Source: Scilla litardierei
Lineage: Eukaryota > Streptophyta > Magnoliopsida > Asparagales > Asparagaceae
DNA: 64,000 bases
Assembly: GCA_030789695.1 (NCBI GenBank)
Contig: CM061140.1
Span: 77,996,422-78,060,421 of the forward strand
Direction of reading: 5' to 3'
Below the pieces are notes generated by a model. That model was not told where the DNA came from. It was given only the letters and a program-made list of their open reading frames with translations, and did not search any database. Position numbers and translations under genes: made by a program. Positions 35,801 through 48,295 of the stretch are shown in pieces (the first letter of the stretch is position 1; the number at the start of each line of letters is the position of its first letter).

Positions 35801-37026
35801 CATATCAAAACCCATAGTATTCAAAGACCATGAGTTGCTATTTTAAATTATAAGACTAAATGCTGCAAACTGGCATAGCTAAGATTTTTGCACAAATATA
35901 CATCATCAAAAACCTTAATTTTCATGAACTAAGAATTTATAGTTCACTAAGCCTGATTACATCAATTCGATTTAAGCCAAGAGGAACAACTAAATGAACT
36001 AACTAATGCAATGAGATTCTTGAAACCCAAATTTGATGGTTTAAACATAGCATTTTAGGTGAGGGGAGAGGGGGGAGCACCTGATCTTATATTTTGATGA
36101 GCATGCACCGAAGGCAATCCCTAAGATGTTGTCAGAAGCTGGTTTAAAAAACCACAGTAATATTAGTAATATTAGTGTTATCTCAGAAATTGGAGTAAAA
36201 AATAAAAGTACAATGAAGTAAGATTGATATTATTTGTCGACTAATGTTTACCTTGATAATATCATCTAATAGCTATTAATTCCAATGTATGTGGACATTG
36301 TTTCGTGCCATAATCGAGCAATTCAAAATTATTCTCTCAACTAACCACTTTTCCTTATAAATCAAATATAAATAATTCTAATAATCAACTCTTAGTGTAA
36401 AATTTAACTTTAGTGCAACAATTCATATAATTTAACCCTTTTCATTAGGTAGTTTGGCATCTGCACCACCAAAGCATATAAATCAAGTATGGTTAAATCA
36501 TCAAATGTAATTAACTTCAATTACGGTTATATCAATTAGGCGTGATATGAACAACTCATAATTGATATGAACAGCAACTCATAACATATAGCCATAGAAA
36601 ATAGATAACTCATAACATATAACCCAGAATGATATAGTTAATTCCATATAGCCATGTGATGAAGTCAGACTTCAGTTTCTCTACACCGTCAAAGCCAGAC
36701 AACATAGAGAAAAGAGAAAATCCATATAATTTATCCCAGAAGCATATCAGTCAAATTATCATGAATCAATGTGCTTGCCACATGAAGCACAAAATTCCAA
36801 GTTTTTCAAACTTACAGAAACTGAATCATGCAGACTTTATTTGATGAAGACTTTCTACATTAAAACGAAACAGGAGAAAAACAAAGCTTTCAAAAAACTG
36901 TTTTCAATATAATTTAGTGAATAAATGTGTGTACAATAACAATATTCTCAAAAATGTGTGAAATGCCATGAGTTCAGGAAAACATCAGTTTACTCGTTAA
37001 GAAATGTCACAAAAGGTTTTACTTAC

Positions 37027-37126
37027 AAAGATTTTACAGTGGTCCGGTTTCATCTCATTCACCCAGGCTGGCTGATACTTCCTCTTCTTCCGCGTGTTCA
37101 GAAATGTCAAGAGATAATCAAACTTT
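37027..37126 (-). other. Exon-like segment, possible captured gene piece
   Basis: On the minus strand a CATAG acceptor precedes a 100-base open segment that ends at a GTAAGT donor. It encodes LTFLNTRKKRKYQPAWVNEM and a short tail ending HCKIF. Base composition is less AT-rich than its surroundings. I do not recognise the protein. The call rests on splice signals and an open frame of only 33 codons. Confidence 0.3.
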
Positions 37127-40100
37127 CTATGACAACAGAAATTTTCGTTTACTATATAATTAACAAATTTTCTGTGTCAAAAACAAATGAAATTATATAA
37201 ATGGACATTAGTAAACATGAATTAATAAATTGGATTTCCTTCCTACAGTATATGAACACAATTTGGCATGGACATTAGTAAACAGAAATTAGTAAACAAA
37301 TGAAATTATATAACAACATGGACATTAGTAAACAAAAATCATTTGGCATGGGAAAGGAACACAATTATTCAGTTTCTCCCTGCCAATATTGATTAAAATT
37401 TTTCCAGAAACAGAAACTAAGATTAAAAATTGTTGTGTCCTATTCACAAATTTGATGTGTCTCATCCATAAAAATGCAATCATAACTCTTGACTAAAAAC
37501 CACACAATGGAATCAACATTGGTAGGAATTGATGAAGCATCGGAAGCCATTGCTATAGAGATGCCAATTTTCAACCAAAAACAAACAAAAAATGTATGAC
37601 ACACCTAACACGACATGCCCACTCATAAGTAATAGTTTCATTATTACACATCATCAATTTTACAGGTCAGATACACCCCTTAACAAAGCTATTAGGAGAA
37701 AAACATCCATATAGCCGACTCGTCACAATGCCATATAAGTATATAACCACAGTCGGTTATGTTATGTGCAAAAATGGCCTCTTCAACTGAATCTCTGTCA
37801 ACTGAGATGTAATGTTGCTACAGTGAGCTAGTTTAAGTTAAATAAATAGAATACGACAGTGGTACACTTTCAAATGATAGCAAGAACTTACCCAGTAATA
37901 AATAATCCAATTCAAAAAATAATTTAACCTAGAACAAAACGGACTTAAAAGATAATTGACCGACTCAAAGTAAAATCAACATTGGACCTTACGCACTTGA
38001 ATGTGATGTGTAGACTCTTGTCTCCAGATAGAATGAGTTCCACTCTGAACCACGGTGACATATTCTCCCTCCTTGATGACTTTCCCTTTTTGTTTTGAGA
38101 AAATAAAAAACAACGTTCGGAAGAAGTCAATGCATGTGCATGGAAAACAAAACACAGAATTCAAAACTAATGTGTGTGCTGTAGTTTCCTGATAGGTATA
38201 CTTCAAGCTAACGCTAATCGAAGACACAACACCAACTACTACATGAAAAATTATAAACATTGCTACTAACCTCATCGGATGCTTGCCCAGAATCCTTGCA
38301 AAAAATAGGACAGTTGGCCAGAACACTGCTGCTAACCTCATCGGATGCTTGCCCAGAATCTTGAATATGTATTTCAAGAGAAGCTTAACAAAAGAATTAA
38401 AATACGACAGTTGCCTCCCAGATTGGAGATGAGTGCAAGTAGAACATACCAGAAAACTCACTTTCAGCTGCAAACGATACAAAATGTCTCCCCAAATCCC
38501 ATTCCAGCCACAATTTCCCCCCCAAAGTTTTAAGACAAAATGCAGTAAATGAGGTTAGGATAATAAAAGCTTTCTTCTCACAATTCCATATCTATAACAT
38601 GACAGTACATAAATCTTTCTTCTCACAATTCCTTTCAAAGGTTCACGACCTTGTACTCATACTCCAACCCTTCAAAATACTGAACCAAAATCCGCAAAGA
38701 TCTTCAATACCCAGCTAATCATGTGTAAATCATTGTGCGCATGTGTGAGCTGCTTCCCCTCATCTTCTAGTTTTAAACAAAGGATTCAAAAAGATAATTG
38801 GGGATGAATTAAACAAAGGATGAATTAAAAAGAGCAAAAAATCAGAAGAGAATAAATACATGTTATGTTCATGAGCTCAAAAAATAGATGAGAAAAAACT
38901 AAAGGAAAATCAGATCTTCAATCCGAGCATTAAGATCGCTATATGAAAAAATCTGTAACTCTTACGAAATAAAGCCTCGATGATTGACGGTATTAAGAAC
39001 TTCTCTTGGCCTCTAGTGCATTACTTTTAAATTTTCCACACTCTGTGTAACCCAGGATTTATGTCACATACCAATAATAAAGTTGTATTTAAAATAGAAG
39101 GAACCTTCTTATTTACATAAGAAAACAGTTTTCATGTAAATGACCATTAAAATTTGTAAAACTATGAAATCAACAAACAAACATATACACTCGGAAAAAC
39201 ATAGTCTAAAGTTCAAATACTATTCGCAGAAGCAACTTGCAGTCTAGGTATGATAATTTTTGCATAAAAGAGACCATTATAAAGAGTGCTACGAAATCTG
39301 ATCTCCAGAAAATATGGGCATATGAATTGCCCAAAGTGAGAAAGTCAAAGAAATTACCAGATTGGCTTTCACATTTGCCGTAGCTAACTTCTTAAGCTCT
39401 TCAAATGCATCCTTCTACATCAGCTCTATTTATTCTTGTTTCTGGACCTCTTTAGTAGATTTCTCAGCCTTCAAATTCTTAACTAATCCTCTGCTTTTTT
39501 TACTAATTCCAGTTAGATGAAACAATAAATCTTAAGAAGAATCACCTGCAAAAATCCATGTAAATGGTCAAAAAGCATGAAAACCGGATGAAACGAACCA
39601 AGAATGCTAAATTCAACCATTATTGTTTTAATCGGACAGAGATTCCAAAGATAAAAATTTTAGCATTCTTAAATGAACCCCATTTCTCAACTCAATGTCT
39701 AATCTTAGACATGAAACAATTATTCAGTATTTTCATTTCAAATTATAAATTAAATTAAATCTCTCAAATAAACTCAAATAGATGCAGAGCTTAAAGAATG
39801 TAGTTACATGGTTAACATAATAAGTGAAAATTATGGAATAAGCAAATAATAGCATTTCTGTATAAACACATTGGGATGAAAATTCAAAGAACAACTTATC
39901 AATATAGTTAAATTGCCTTCTTTTACCTTCCTGGTTCGTCAGGACTCAATCTATGTCAAAATACAAACAAAAAAATAACAAACAAAGAATTATTCACTAA
40001 ACAAACTGAAGTCTTCTCTCACCTTGACTAACATGAGTGTATTGAACACCTCTTCATCCAGAGAAGCAAGCCTACACCACCACCACAAATAACAACACAA

Positions 40101-41539
40101 CAACAATAATGGTATGAAAACAAAAAAATATCATATAGGCAATGCATCAAACACGTGGCACGCACTGCACCTGAAGACCCGATTGATTTGGGTGTTTGAT
40201 AATTTGAAAAGCTCTATTCCCCATTTGGCAGTGCGTTGGGCCTCTCTCTTCAGCATGATTTGATCATAGCCAAAAAAATTTGATCATCGGAACCATCAGA
40301 GCAAAAACTATAAAAAATTATACATTTAAAACAAAAAATGAGCATTCATGAGAATAAAGTATGACATGGGGTGTTTATCCATGAGAATAAAGTAAGCATT
40401 CATGAGAATAAAGTAGTGATCCTGGGTGTTTGTCCTGGAAAACAAAAACTGAGTTTTATGAGAATAAATTATATATGATTTTTTGTTTACATTTGATAAT
40501 TGCAAAAAGGTGAGCTGACCATGTGTCAAAGCAAAACCCAGACACAAAACAAAATTATCAGAATAAATTAGCATAAAGCCATCTCCTTGTCGAGCTACAC
40601 CATGTTATCATCAGAACCAACGGAGCAAAAAATGCAAAAAAATTATATATGGAAAACAAAAACTGAGAATTCATGAGAAGAAAGTAGAGATCCTATGTGT
40701 TTATCCTGGAATACAAAATCTGAGAATTCATGAGAATAAATTATATATGATTTTTTGTTTACCTAAGTATGAACTCAACAGTAGCCTGCTAGAAAAATGT
40801 CACTTAAGTCCTTACTATCAACCAGAAATCCAAAGAATGCTCTATGACTCTCAAGTGATATCTTGTTAGCTTCCAAAATGGTTGTAGATTATTTATTTCA
40901 CGCCAAAAAGAAAAAAAATCAAGAACTTAGCTCAGGCAAATATACCCATGAGAAACCCAAACATGAATGTGAATCACAACAAAATAGCACTAAATATTCC
41001 CCTCAAAAAGATAGTACTCAAAAAGATAGTAAGCAGCAATCAATACTTGAAAGCAAGCAATACCCATTTCCACGAAACAAACTTGAACCAAATCAAGAAA
41101 TTTCCATCATGGGCATTATACAACATAAGAATATGATCAAATGTTCTCAACATGCAAGTAAATGTCTGGCCATCAACCAACTCACAACAACACAAACAAA
41201 GTAACTCCAACAACCATTAACCTGAAATTAGCCATCTTTAGCACAAATAGAACAAAAGAACATGAAAAATCAGGATTTTTTATTTAGATAATGCAAGTAT
41301 CAGTGAAGAACCTGATTGAATGCAAGTAGATAGGTGAAGAACCTAATTGAATGCAAGAAGAGAGGTGAAGAACATGAGAAAATAAACTGAGCATAACAGA
41401 AAATAAACTGAAAACAAACTGAGAATTATAACCTGGTTATTGCAAACGTAACAGAAGAGTGTGTGGCTTGGATTGTTGCAGACGAATTTCTCCAACTCTG
41501 AAGATGAGGGGTGAAGAGGATGGGTGAAGTTGGACTTGT

Positions 41540-41637
41540 CATTAGGCCTCACTGACTGCTTCACGGTGAGCAAAAGCACGACATGGCCGCCATGTCGTGC
41601 GTTCGATCACCGTGACGCAGATAAGGAAGGCCTAATG
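41540..41637. repeat. 98-bp near-perfect hairpin
   Basis: Outer arms CATTAGGCCT/AGGCCTAATG, middle arms TCACGGTGA/TCACCGTGA and inner arms GCACGACATGG/CCATGTCGTGC fold around a three-base loop (41587-41589), with asymmetric bulges between. Size and shape resemble either a very small foldback element or a microRNA-like precursor. It lies in otherwise AT-rich Helitron sequence. Confidence 0.65.
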
Positions 41638-42430
41638 AAAACTCAAATGAGATCGAGGAAACCCTAACCCAAAGTTACCGATCTGCTTCCGAGATGCTAG
41701 AGTTAGAACTCATGCTACTGTTACCGATCGAAAAACATTAAACCTGAAGGAAATAAAAGCAACCAGATTAAAACATTCGTGAAATCCAGCTCATGCCTCT
41801 AGTTAAATGCATTTTCAACTCCAATAAACAACTAACCAGTCCTTCCTAAAAACCATTCCAGAGCATTCATTTGTGCTGGTACATACTCATAAAAAAGAAA
41901 ATAACATTTAATATGTAGAAAAATATTAAAATCATGCAATATTACAAATATGTATCTGCTTAAAGGTCATTGTTCCTATCAACAACATATAAACCATCAT
42001 CCAACATTGTAATCATCTCTCATTCATGCTCTCTTACATGACATAAAGAAGAACTTTATCAAGTAAATCATATGCGCAACAATTCTCCCCCTTATATTTC
42101 TAGTTTTTTTAATAAAAACATCAATATCAAACCCAAAGCCGCCTATAAAATATCAATAAGTAAAATTTATCATATAAGCAACAAATCCTTCGTATTGTTC
42201 GATAATTGGCATAATTACCAAGAATCCAATATATCAAATTTATTTCACGGAATTTAAAAATGGAAGGTGCAATCATATTTTTTTCTCTAAAATTTAACTT
42301 CATTAAATGCACAATAATTAACCAGCAAATCCAATTCTTTTATAGCTGTCAACTATTAAAAAACAGAAAGACACAATAATAATATCAATAAATAAATTCC
42401 AAGTCCAAACCAATAAAGATAGTTGTTAAC

Positions 42431-42500
42431 CTGCATGAGATCGTATACGACTCCTCGGTTTGATTTTTCTATTTCCATTGCTCGATTCATTCATCGCCAT
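42431..42500 (-). other. Possible first coding exon of a captured gene
   Basis: A minus-strand ATG at 42500 opens MAMNESSNGNRKIKPRSR and reaches a CAG|GTTAAC donor at 42430. It follows a GC-richer segment that could be a leader. No following exon could be assigned and the protein is not recognised. Confidence 0.25.
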
Positions 42501-43561
42501 AGACCCTCAGCCTCGACTCCAACTTATGTATAGATTCATGTTCATGTCCGAAATCGTAACCACCAATTCAAAACCCTAAAATTGGAATCAGAATTTCATG
42601 AAAAGATCAAGAATTTCTGAATAAAAGTTGCGTACCGACAAAATTCCTTAGAAGGCAAGGCAAATGAGAGATCAAACCCATCAGCCCCACACACCCCCCC
42701 AATCAATCCTTCTATTAACATGTTAACAATTTCCCCAAGCAGAAATAAAAAAGAAGGCACATCAACCCAAATCTTCAAACCCTAATCCAAACCACACCAA
42801 AAATCAAATTTTGAAAATTACCCAATACACAAAATCATGTTATTAGAACATCCAGCTGAAGAAAAACAGAAAATCAATTAGCATACCTGAGCTTCCCCCA
42901 GATCAAGGCCGGAACAACATTCTCTTTTGTTTCCATCTTGAGCAGGGTCAAATGAGGGTTTGATCAAGGCTAACAACGTCGAAAATCCGTTCAGATTCAA
43001 GCAAAAACAGATGAAGGAGGAGGGCCGTACTGCAAGCAGAGGGTGTGAGGGTTTGAGGTTTGAAGGAAGAGTGTGTTGGGAAGCTGATGTCTTTCCCCCA
43101 AAATTTTGAGTCTCCCCCCCCCCCATTTTACTGATCTGGCAGGCTCTCCGGCGTAAGGAGGAACGCTTCTTGCTGCCACCGATGATGAAGGAGAGAGTGG
43201 GAGAAGGAGAGAGGGGGAGAGTTGGGAGACTGAGAGGATGAAGTGAGAGCTCCATTGAAGATCTCCATTGAGCGAGGGGGCCGGGCATTCCTCATCAGGC
43301 TCTCCTTCGAGCTTCCCAAATTGTGGTAGAGGTAGAGAGAAGAGTCCCCCCCAAATTTCAATCTCCCCCCAATTCTACCGAGCTTTGTGATTTCTCTTCT
43401 CCCAACGCGCTTAGGAGAGCGTGTGGAGTTTAAATTTTTGATGACTGTGACATTTTTTATGACTGGGATAAACAAACTTGTGACTGGACGTATGACTGGG
43501 ACAAAATTCAAAAAAGGTCCTGTTTTATAGAATAGATATATATATGTATGTATATATATAT

Positions 43562-43634
43562 GGGTAAAATGCGCCTGCGCTCGTGCTCAGATGGGATTCC
43601 TGCGCTCGACCCCTCCTGACCGTCCGATCCGATC
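43562..43634 (+). repeat. Terminal inverted repeat, left end of the MULE
   Basis: The 73-base terminus is the inverse of 12626-12698 with three differences. Further inward CTTTTGGTGCAATTACCAAA (43657-43676) also has its inverted counterpart near 12569-12592. Confidence 0.75.
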
Positions 43635-43909
43635 AGCGATCAAGGTAATATCTGACCTTTTGGTGCAATTACCAAAACGCCCTTTAAGCTCTTTTCAACG
43701 CGCCTCTGTACTAAATTACCTTTAAGCCCTTTTGTACTAAAATACAATCGCCACCAATTCTTTTGCTCACTATCGCGCAAAACGCAGAAGCTGGAGTAGA
43801 TCCCCAGTTTTGCACAATGTCTTCGATTTCAACAGCCCACGCCTAAGATCGCCCCCAAATCCAGGCCATCACACTCTCGTTGATTCCCCTGTTACTCTCC
43901 TCCATCGAG

Positions 43910-44482
43910 GTAAGGATCGTCATCCCTAATTTGTTGGACATCTCATATTGCTCAACGCGCACAACGGGATAAATTTTTGAAGGGGAGTAATTTCCAACCT
44001 TTGGACGATTAGTGCTGGAAATTCCTCTCCGCGCACAACGGGCTAAATTTTTGTCCCGTTTTACGCGGTGAGTAATTTCCAAACTAGCGAAGTGTTGCGA
44101 TGGAAATTACTCTCAGCGCACAACCCTTCAAACATATCACCCGTTGTGCGCGTTGAGCAATATGAGATGTCCATCAAAACTTACCAAAGCAGCTCATATA
44201 GCACAACAACATAGAGCGAATGGCGTACATAATATTGCCCACCGCGCAAAACGGTTGATATGTTTGATTTTTTGATGGATTTGATCCTGTCATCAAATAT
44301 GATGGTAACAATTAGATCAGATTGAAAAAGAATAGATATAATACGCAAGGTTTTAACATGATTAGTAATAGTATTGTGGTTTCAACTAACAAGCTGATGA
44401 TGATCTACTGATACTTGGATAGACATGTATAGCAATCATGTTACGTCAATATTACTGATATTTTTACTTGTTTCTAATGTAG
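43910..44482 (+). other. Probable 5'UTR intron of the transposase gene, carrying hairpin motifs
   Basis: A donor CGAG|GTAAGG at 43910 and an acceptor CTAATGTAG ending at 44482 bracket 573 bases just before the transposase ATG (44486). Inside are motifs of the GCGCACAACGGG / CCCGTTGTGCGC type at 43950, 44030-44069, 44116-44158 and 44230. Splicing is inferred from signals only. Confidence 0.45.
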
Positions 44483-44567
44483 AAAATGAAAATCGAAGAG
44501 AGTGAACCCTTTGTGCATGATCAGGAGAGGCCAAATGAGATTGAAGCTGAAAATGACAGTGCAAACA

Positions 44568-44572
44568 GCGTA
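44568..44572 (+). other. Target site duplication GCGTA (left copy)
   Basis: GCGTA precedes the 5' LTR and is repeated exactly at 51742-51746 after the 3' LTR. It proves a single insertion event into the transposase exon. Confidence 0.95.
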
Positions 44573-45531
44573 TGATACGTCTATTTTGCGAAGGCCCAAC
44601 AGCATAGGCCCAAAGGCACAGCCCACCAAACGAAACCCGAAAGATACGAGCCTGGATGCCCGACCGCCGATCGGTAGCCCATCTGCGCGATCAGGCCCAC
44701 CCGGAGAAGTCCCATAGAGGGCCCCCAAATATCAATCCGACCCAGCCCCGATAACGTACGAGTCACCCGCCCACTCCAGCGATAACCGTTCTCCTGATCC
44801 CGTTACCATTTAAGGGCCGTGATGGGGAGGTGCTGGCATGGCGCAGGGAGCGGTGACGAGGGGCGGATTGAGGGGGCACGATCGAAGGTGGACGAGCGAC
44901 ATGGGCCGGGGGCAATCACGGCGGGAGATCTATAAAAGGGCTAGTAGGACGACTGGACAAAGGACCGCATCTGAGGTAACTAAAACCTAAGGTACTCCAT
45001 CAACGACCTAGTTCCCCCATTCCAAATTCCTTCCTTCCCCGCTCGCACCGGTAGACGCCTTTCCGATCTCCTCTCGAGTCGAACCGTCTCCGCCGGGCCT
45101 CCTCTTTCAGATCACTGTCTGACTTAGGCATCGGAGGGGATTTGGCCGGAACCAAGGTCCGGCCCCCCTGACGAGCGTTCTCATCTGCGCAGGAGGACAT
45201 CAGATCCACGGGCCGAGGCTTCCCCTCCGCCCGGCGACCGGCCGCGTAACCAGCAAGACGATCGAGGCTACCCCTCGTCGTCCGACCGCCGAGGCCGAGC
45301 ACGTCCATCCGAGGCCGAGCGTCTCAACCCGGGTCGAGGCTTCCCCTCGCCCCTCTTGCGACCGAGGATCCCGACTCGGCCCAGCCGACGCGCTCCGCGT
45401 CGTCCGCAACTCCGACTCGCGCCTCGTCTGCACCGACTCGACATACCCGAGGGACCCAAGCGGGCCCCTTGACCACGTTGACCGGGTTGTCAACGGTCAA
45501 CGCTTTTGTAGTGAGAAAGCACTCTGAAACA
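44573..45531 (+). repeat. 5' LTR of the Tat-type element
   Basis: Begins TGATACGTCTATTTTGCG and ends CACTCTGAAACA, 959 bp. By eye it differs from the 3' LTR at roughly 20-30 sites, mostly CpG transitions. That suggests insertion within about the last one to two million years under usual plant rates. Confidence 0.9.
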
Positions 45532-45533
45532 TC

Positions 45534-45551
45534 TGGCGCCGTCTGTGGGAA
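45534..45551 (+). other. Primer-binding site of the Tat-type element
   Basis: TGGCGCCGTCTGTGGGAA follows the LTR by two bases. This sequence is common in Tat-lineage gypsy elements. I do not assign the tRNA. Confidence 0.75.
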
Positions 45552-45602
45552 CGAACCGTCCCACGAAGAAACAAACCACACCAGCAATGGCACGAGCCTG
45601 CA

Positions 45603-47221
45603 ATGGAAAGAGACGCATGCCCCCCCATCCCAGAAGAGGGGAATGGCGCACCCAATAGCAACCTTGAGGACTCACCCGACGAAAATCGCCCCGCCCCCTC
45701 AACCGAAGAGGCTAGCGGGTCGGAACTAGCCACGCAGGGGCAGCTCCGCGCCCTGGCCCAAGAGACCAACGCAAGCCTCCAGACGTTGGTCGCAACGGTA
45801 CAGCAGCTCGTCGGCGCTGCGCCGGCCAACAGAGACATGTTGGGCGACTGCCATCGTTGGGCGGGGGCCCCCCGCTTTTACGGTCCGCTGTGGTCGATGA
45901 CCACGGGAACCGAAGACCGAACACTGAGCGTCGGTCCGCGTGGTCTGGCTCCCGTCAGGTGAGATCACGCGCCTCCTCCCCTTATCGTGAAAGGAGTCGA
46001 AGAGAAACCGAAGGCACAGGGGACGAGTCAGAGACCGCGTCGTCCCGTCGACCACGATCACCCCATCACAGAAGAAGCGATCGACACCACTCGAGAGACC
46101 GATCACGGCAGATCGGGAGCTCCCGTCGGAGGAGCCGGGAACGTCAGGTCAGCCCGACCCCCAGTGTGGCGAGGGCCGTGGAGCCAGCCCCGCCGGTGCC
46201 AGTGCCCCCTCCACCGCCGAACGAGCTGGAGGTAGGTGGGTGTCGGACCCCCGGGGGCATCCACGGAGACCGGTGCCCTCTGTCGAGGAGAATAACCGAC
46301 GCGCGGGTCCCCTCTCGATTCAAGATCCCAGTGCTGGGGAAGTACGACGGGATAGGAGACCCGGGAAACCACATTATGGACTACGAGGGTGACATGTCCT
46401 TCCAAGGAGCCGACGATGACTTGCTCTGCCGGGGCTTCTACTCGACCCTCAGGGGAGCGACGAGAACCTGGTACCGCAGCCTACCCATCCGCTCCATCGA
46501 CAGCTTCGAGGAACTCACCCAGCTATTCTGCAAACAGTTCATGGCAGGGCGACAGGTAATGCCCGACGCTGAGCATTTGTTCAAAATAGTGCAGGGCCCG
46601 ACCGAGCCGCTCCGTCAGTTTATGCGTCGCTTCAACGCGGAACGGCTGAACGTGAACAGCCCCCCCGACCTAGTCGTCCAAACGGCCCTAAAGAAGGGGC
46701 TGTGCCACAGAGGCCTGAAGAAATCTCTGCACAACGATCCCCCAAAAGACCTCCCGGGGATCATGGTGAGGGCCGAGCGCTTCATGCTGACCGAAGAGAC
46801 CTTGGCCATTGAGGCAGGAAAGGCCAGACGGGGGACCAAACGCGGCGATAGCAAGCGTCGTAGCCCCGAGGGATACCGGACCGAGAAGAGGACGAGAAAC
46901 AGGCAGCGAGGAGAGGGTACCAGGGACACCACCCCAGACGCCATCCTCGCTCAAGAACAGAAGGAAGAGCGTGCCGATCGCCCCCCACCGAAGACAAAAA
47001 GAGGGGGGAAGAACGGGGAAAAGTACTGCAAGTACCACAAGGACAATGGTCACGACACTGAAGACTGCTGGCACCTGAAGAAGGACATTGAGAAGCTGAT
47101 GAGCCGAGGGCACGCAAGGAATTTAACTGACGAGCCGAACCACGGAGAAGGAACTTCCATGCAGCCGGACAAGGGGAAGAGGATCAACACTGTCCAAGGA
47201 CCCCTTCGCATCATAGAGTAA
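45603..47221 (+). pseudogene. Tat-type Gag, with a probable frameshift
   Basis: The main frame (45857-47221) carries the Retrotrans_gag core FKIPVLGKYDGIGDPGNHIM, then FCKQFMAGRQVMPDAEHLF and a basic linker. A CKYHKDNGHDTEDC zinc knuckle (C-x2-H-x4-H-x4-C, about residues 391-404) is followed by LKKDIEKLMSRGH, the Tat-type ending. The N-terminal part appears to lie in another frame (45603-45962), where a short coiled coil LQTLVATVQQLVG precedes the overlap. A one-base change between about 45860 and 45960 probably separates them. The C-terminal stop is natural-looking. Confidence 0.75.
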
Positions 47222-47435
47222 GCGGGCGAGGCCCCTCCCCCAGTCGCTACCTAGTCCGGAGGAGGTTATCTAGGTTTACACCCCTCCGTCTAGCTCTATT
47301 TCCTGTTTTCTTTCCTCCAAATGTACTAGTCCAATAGGACCCTTAAGAGTACAAATGCATTCCCTTTTATCTTTACTTCGACGGAATCAACATGTCACTA
47401 AGGGTGCACAAGAGTGAAGACCGCGCGGACGCCGA

Positions 47436-47905
47436 CCGGTCCTAAGCCGAGGAGCTTGGCCCTCGCCGACCGTCTCCTCCGCTCGTAAGTCTGGGGGCAA
47501 CTCCCCCAGGCAGCACAAACGCCGGCCGGTCCTAAGCCGAGGAGCTTGGTCCTCGCTGACCGTCTCCTCCGCTCGTAAGTCTGGGGGCAACTCCCCCAGC
47601 CAGCACAAACGCCGGCCGGTCCTAAGCTGAGGAGCTTGGCCCTCACTGACCGTCTCCTCCGCTCGTAAATCTGGAGGCAATTCCCCCAGCCCGCACGGAC
47701 GCCGACCGGTCCTAAGCCGAGGAGCTTTTCCCTCGCCGACCGCCTCCTCCGATCGTAAGTCTGGGGGCAACTCCCCCAGCCAGCACAAACGCCGACCGGT
47801 CCTAAGCCGAGGAGCTTGGCCCTCGCTGACTGTCTCCTCCGCTTGTAAATCTGGAGGCAATTCCCCCAGGCAGCTCGGGTGTCAACCGGTCCTAGGCCGA
47901 GGATG
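47436..47905. repeat. Tandem repeat, five 90-bp units
   Basis: CCGGTCCTAAGCCGAGGAGC starts units at 47436, 47526, 47616, 47706 and 47796, with a partial sixth at 47886. The period is exactly 90 and thus a multiple of three, so two minus-strand frames stay open across it. This reflects the repeat period and does not indicate a gene. Tat elements commonly carry such repeats in their 3' untranslated part, where they can seed satellites. Confidence 0.85.
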
Positions 47906-48295
47906 AAGCAACAAAGCAAAATACGCGAGAAGTTCGAGTAAGTCAATTTCATTTCCAGCAATTGATCAATGTACAAAAATGTGTCTTATTTACAGGAAAT
48001 CAAAGTGGAGAAACCGTCCTACAAATAATCTGCTCTCGACGGACAACAGAGCTCGTCACCTACAGAAACTAGGGTAACACCGGCAGAGCAAAACTTGCCG
48101 ACCAAGAACCCAAATTTGCTGGCCTAAGCAAACATCCATGCAACCAGCAATTATTGGCTCCGAAGCAGAGAACCGGTGAAGAGGCCAATGGAGATTGCGG
48201 GGTCGGGGATCCATTTCGAGTAGACCGGCCCAAAGCGAAGCGGATACTAAAAAATTTGAGGATAAAAACAAGGATAACGGGCCAGGAGAGACGAC

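Larger units (their letters stand above)
29863..43536 (-). mobile_element. Candidate large Helitron (about 13.7 kb)
   Basis: The left edge is a minus-strand Helitron 3' end: a hairpin (CCGTGCCCTACGGGCACGG on the minus strand) and GTTATGACTAG at 29863. The right edge is a 5' end TCTATTCTATAAAACAGGAC at 43536, next to (TA)n. Orientation and order fit one element, but a pair of unrelated elements is possible. The interior is AT-rich without a Rep or helicase motif. It has local repeats (32390-32700 GATACATCACTTGGA, 38269/38334 CTCATCGGATGCTTGCCCAG, 40340-40740 GAGAATAAAGTA) and a few exon-like pieces, suggesting captured, decayed gene sequence. Confidence 0.5.

Noticed and set aside
37945..38482. 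Open frame of 168 codons on the minus strand with LGKHPMRLA repeated
   Set aside because: It spans a local duplication (CTCATCGGATGCTTGCCCAG twice). A possible nucleic-acid-binding look in VELILSGDKSLHITF was too weak to call.
45000..45700. Several overlapping frames on both strands in the Tat LTR
   Set aside because: GC-rich LTR sequence, mirrored at 51210-51840 in the other LTR, with no domain.
47387..47976. Two open minus-strand frames of about 157 and 192 codons
   Set aside because: Both follow from the 90-bp period being divisible by three. There is no start context or known domain.
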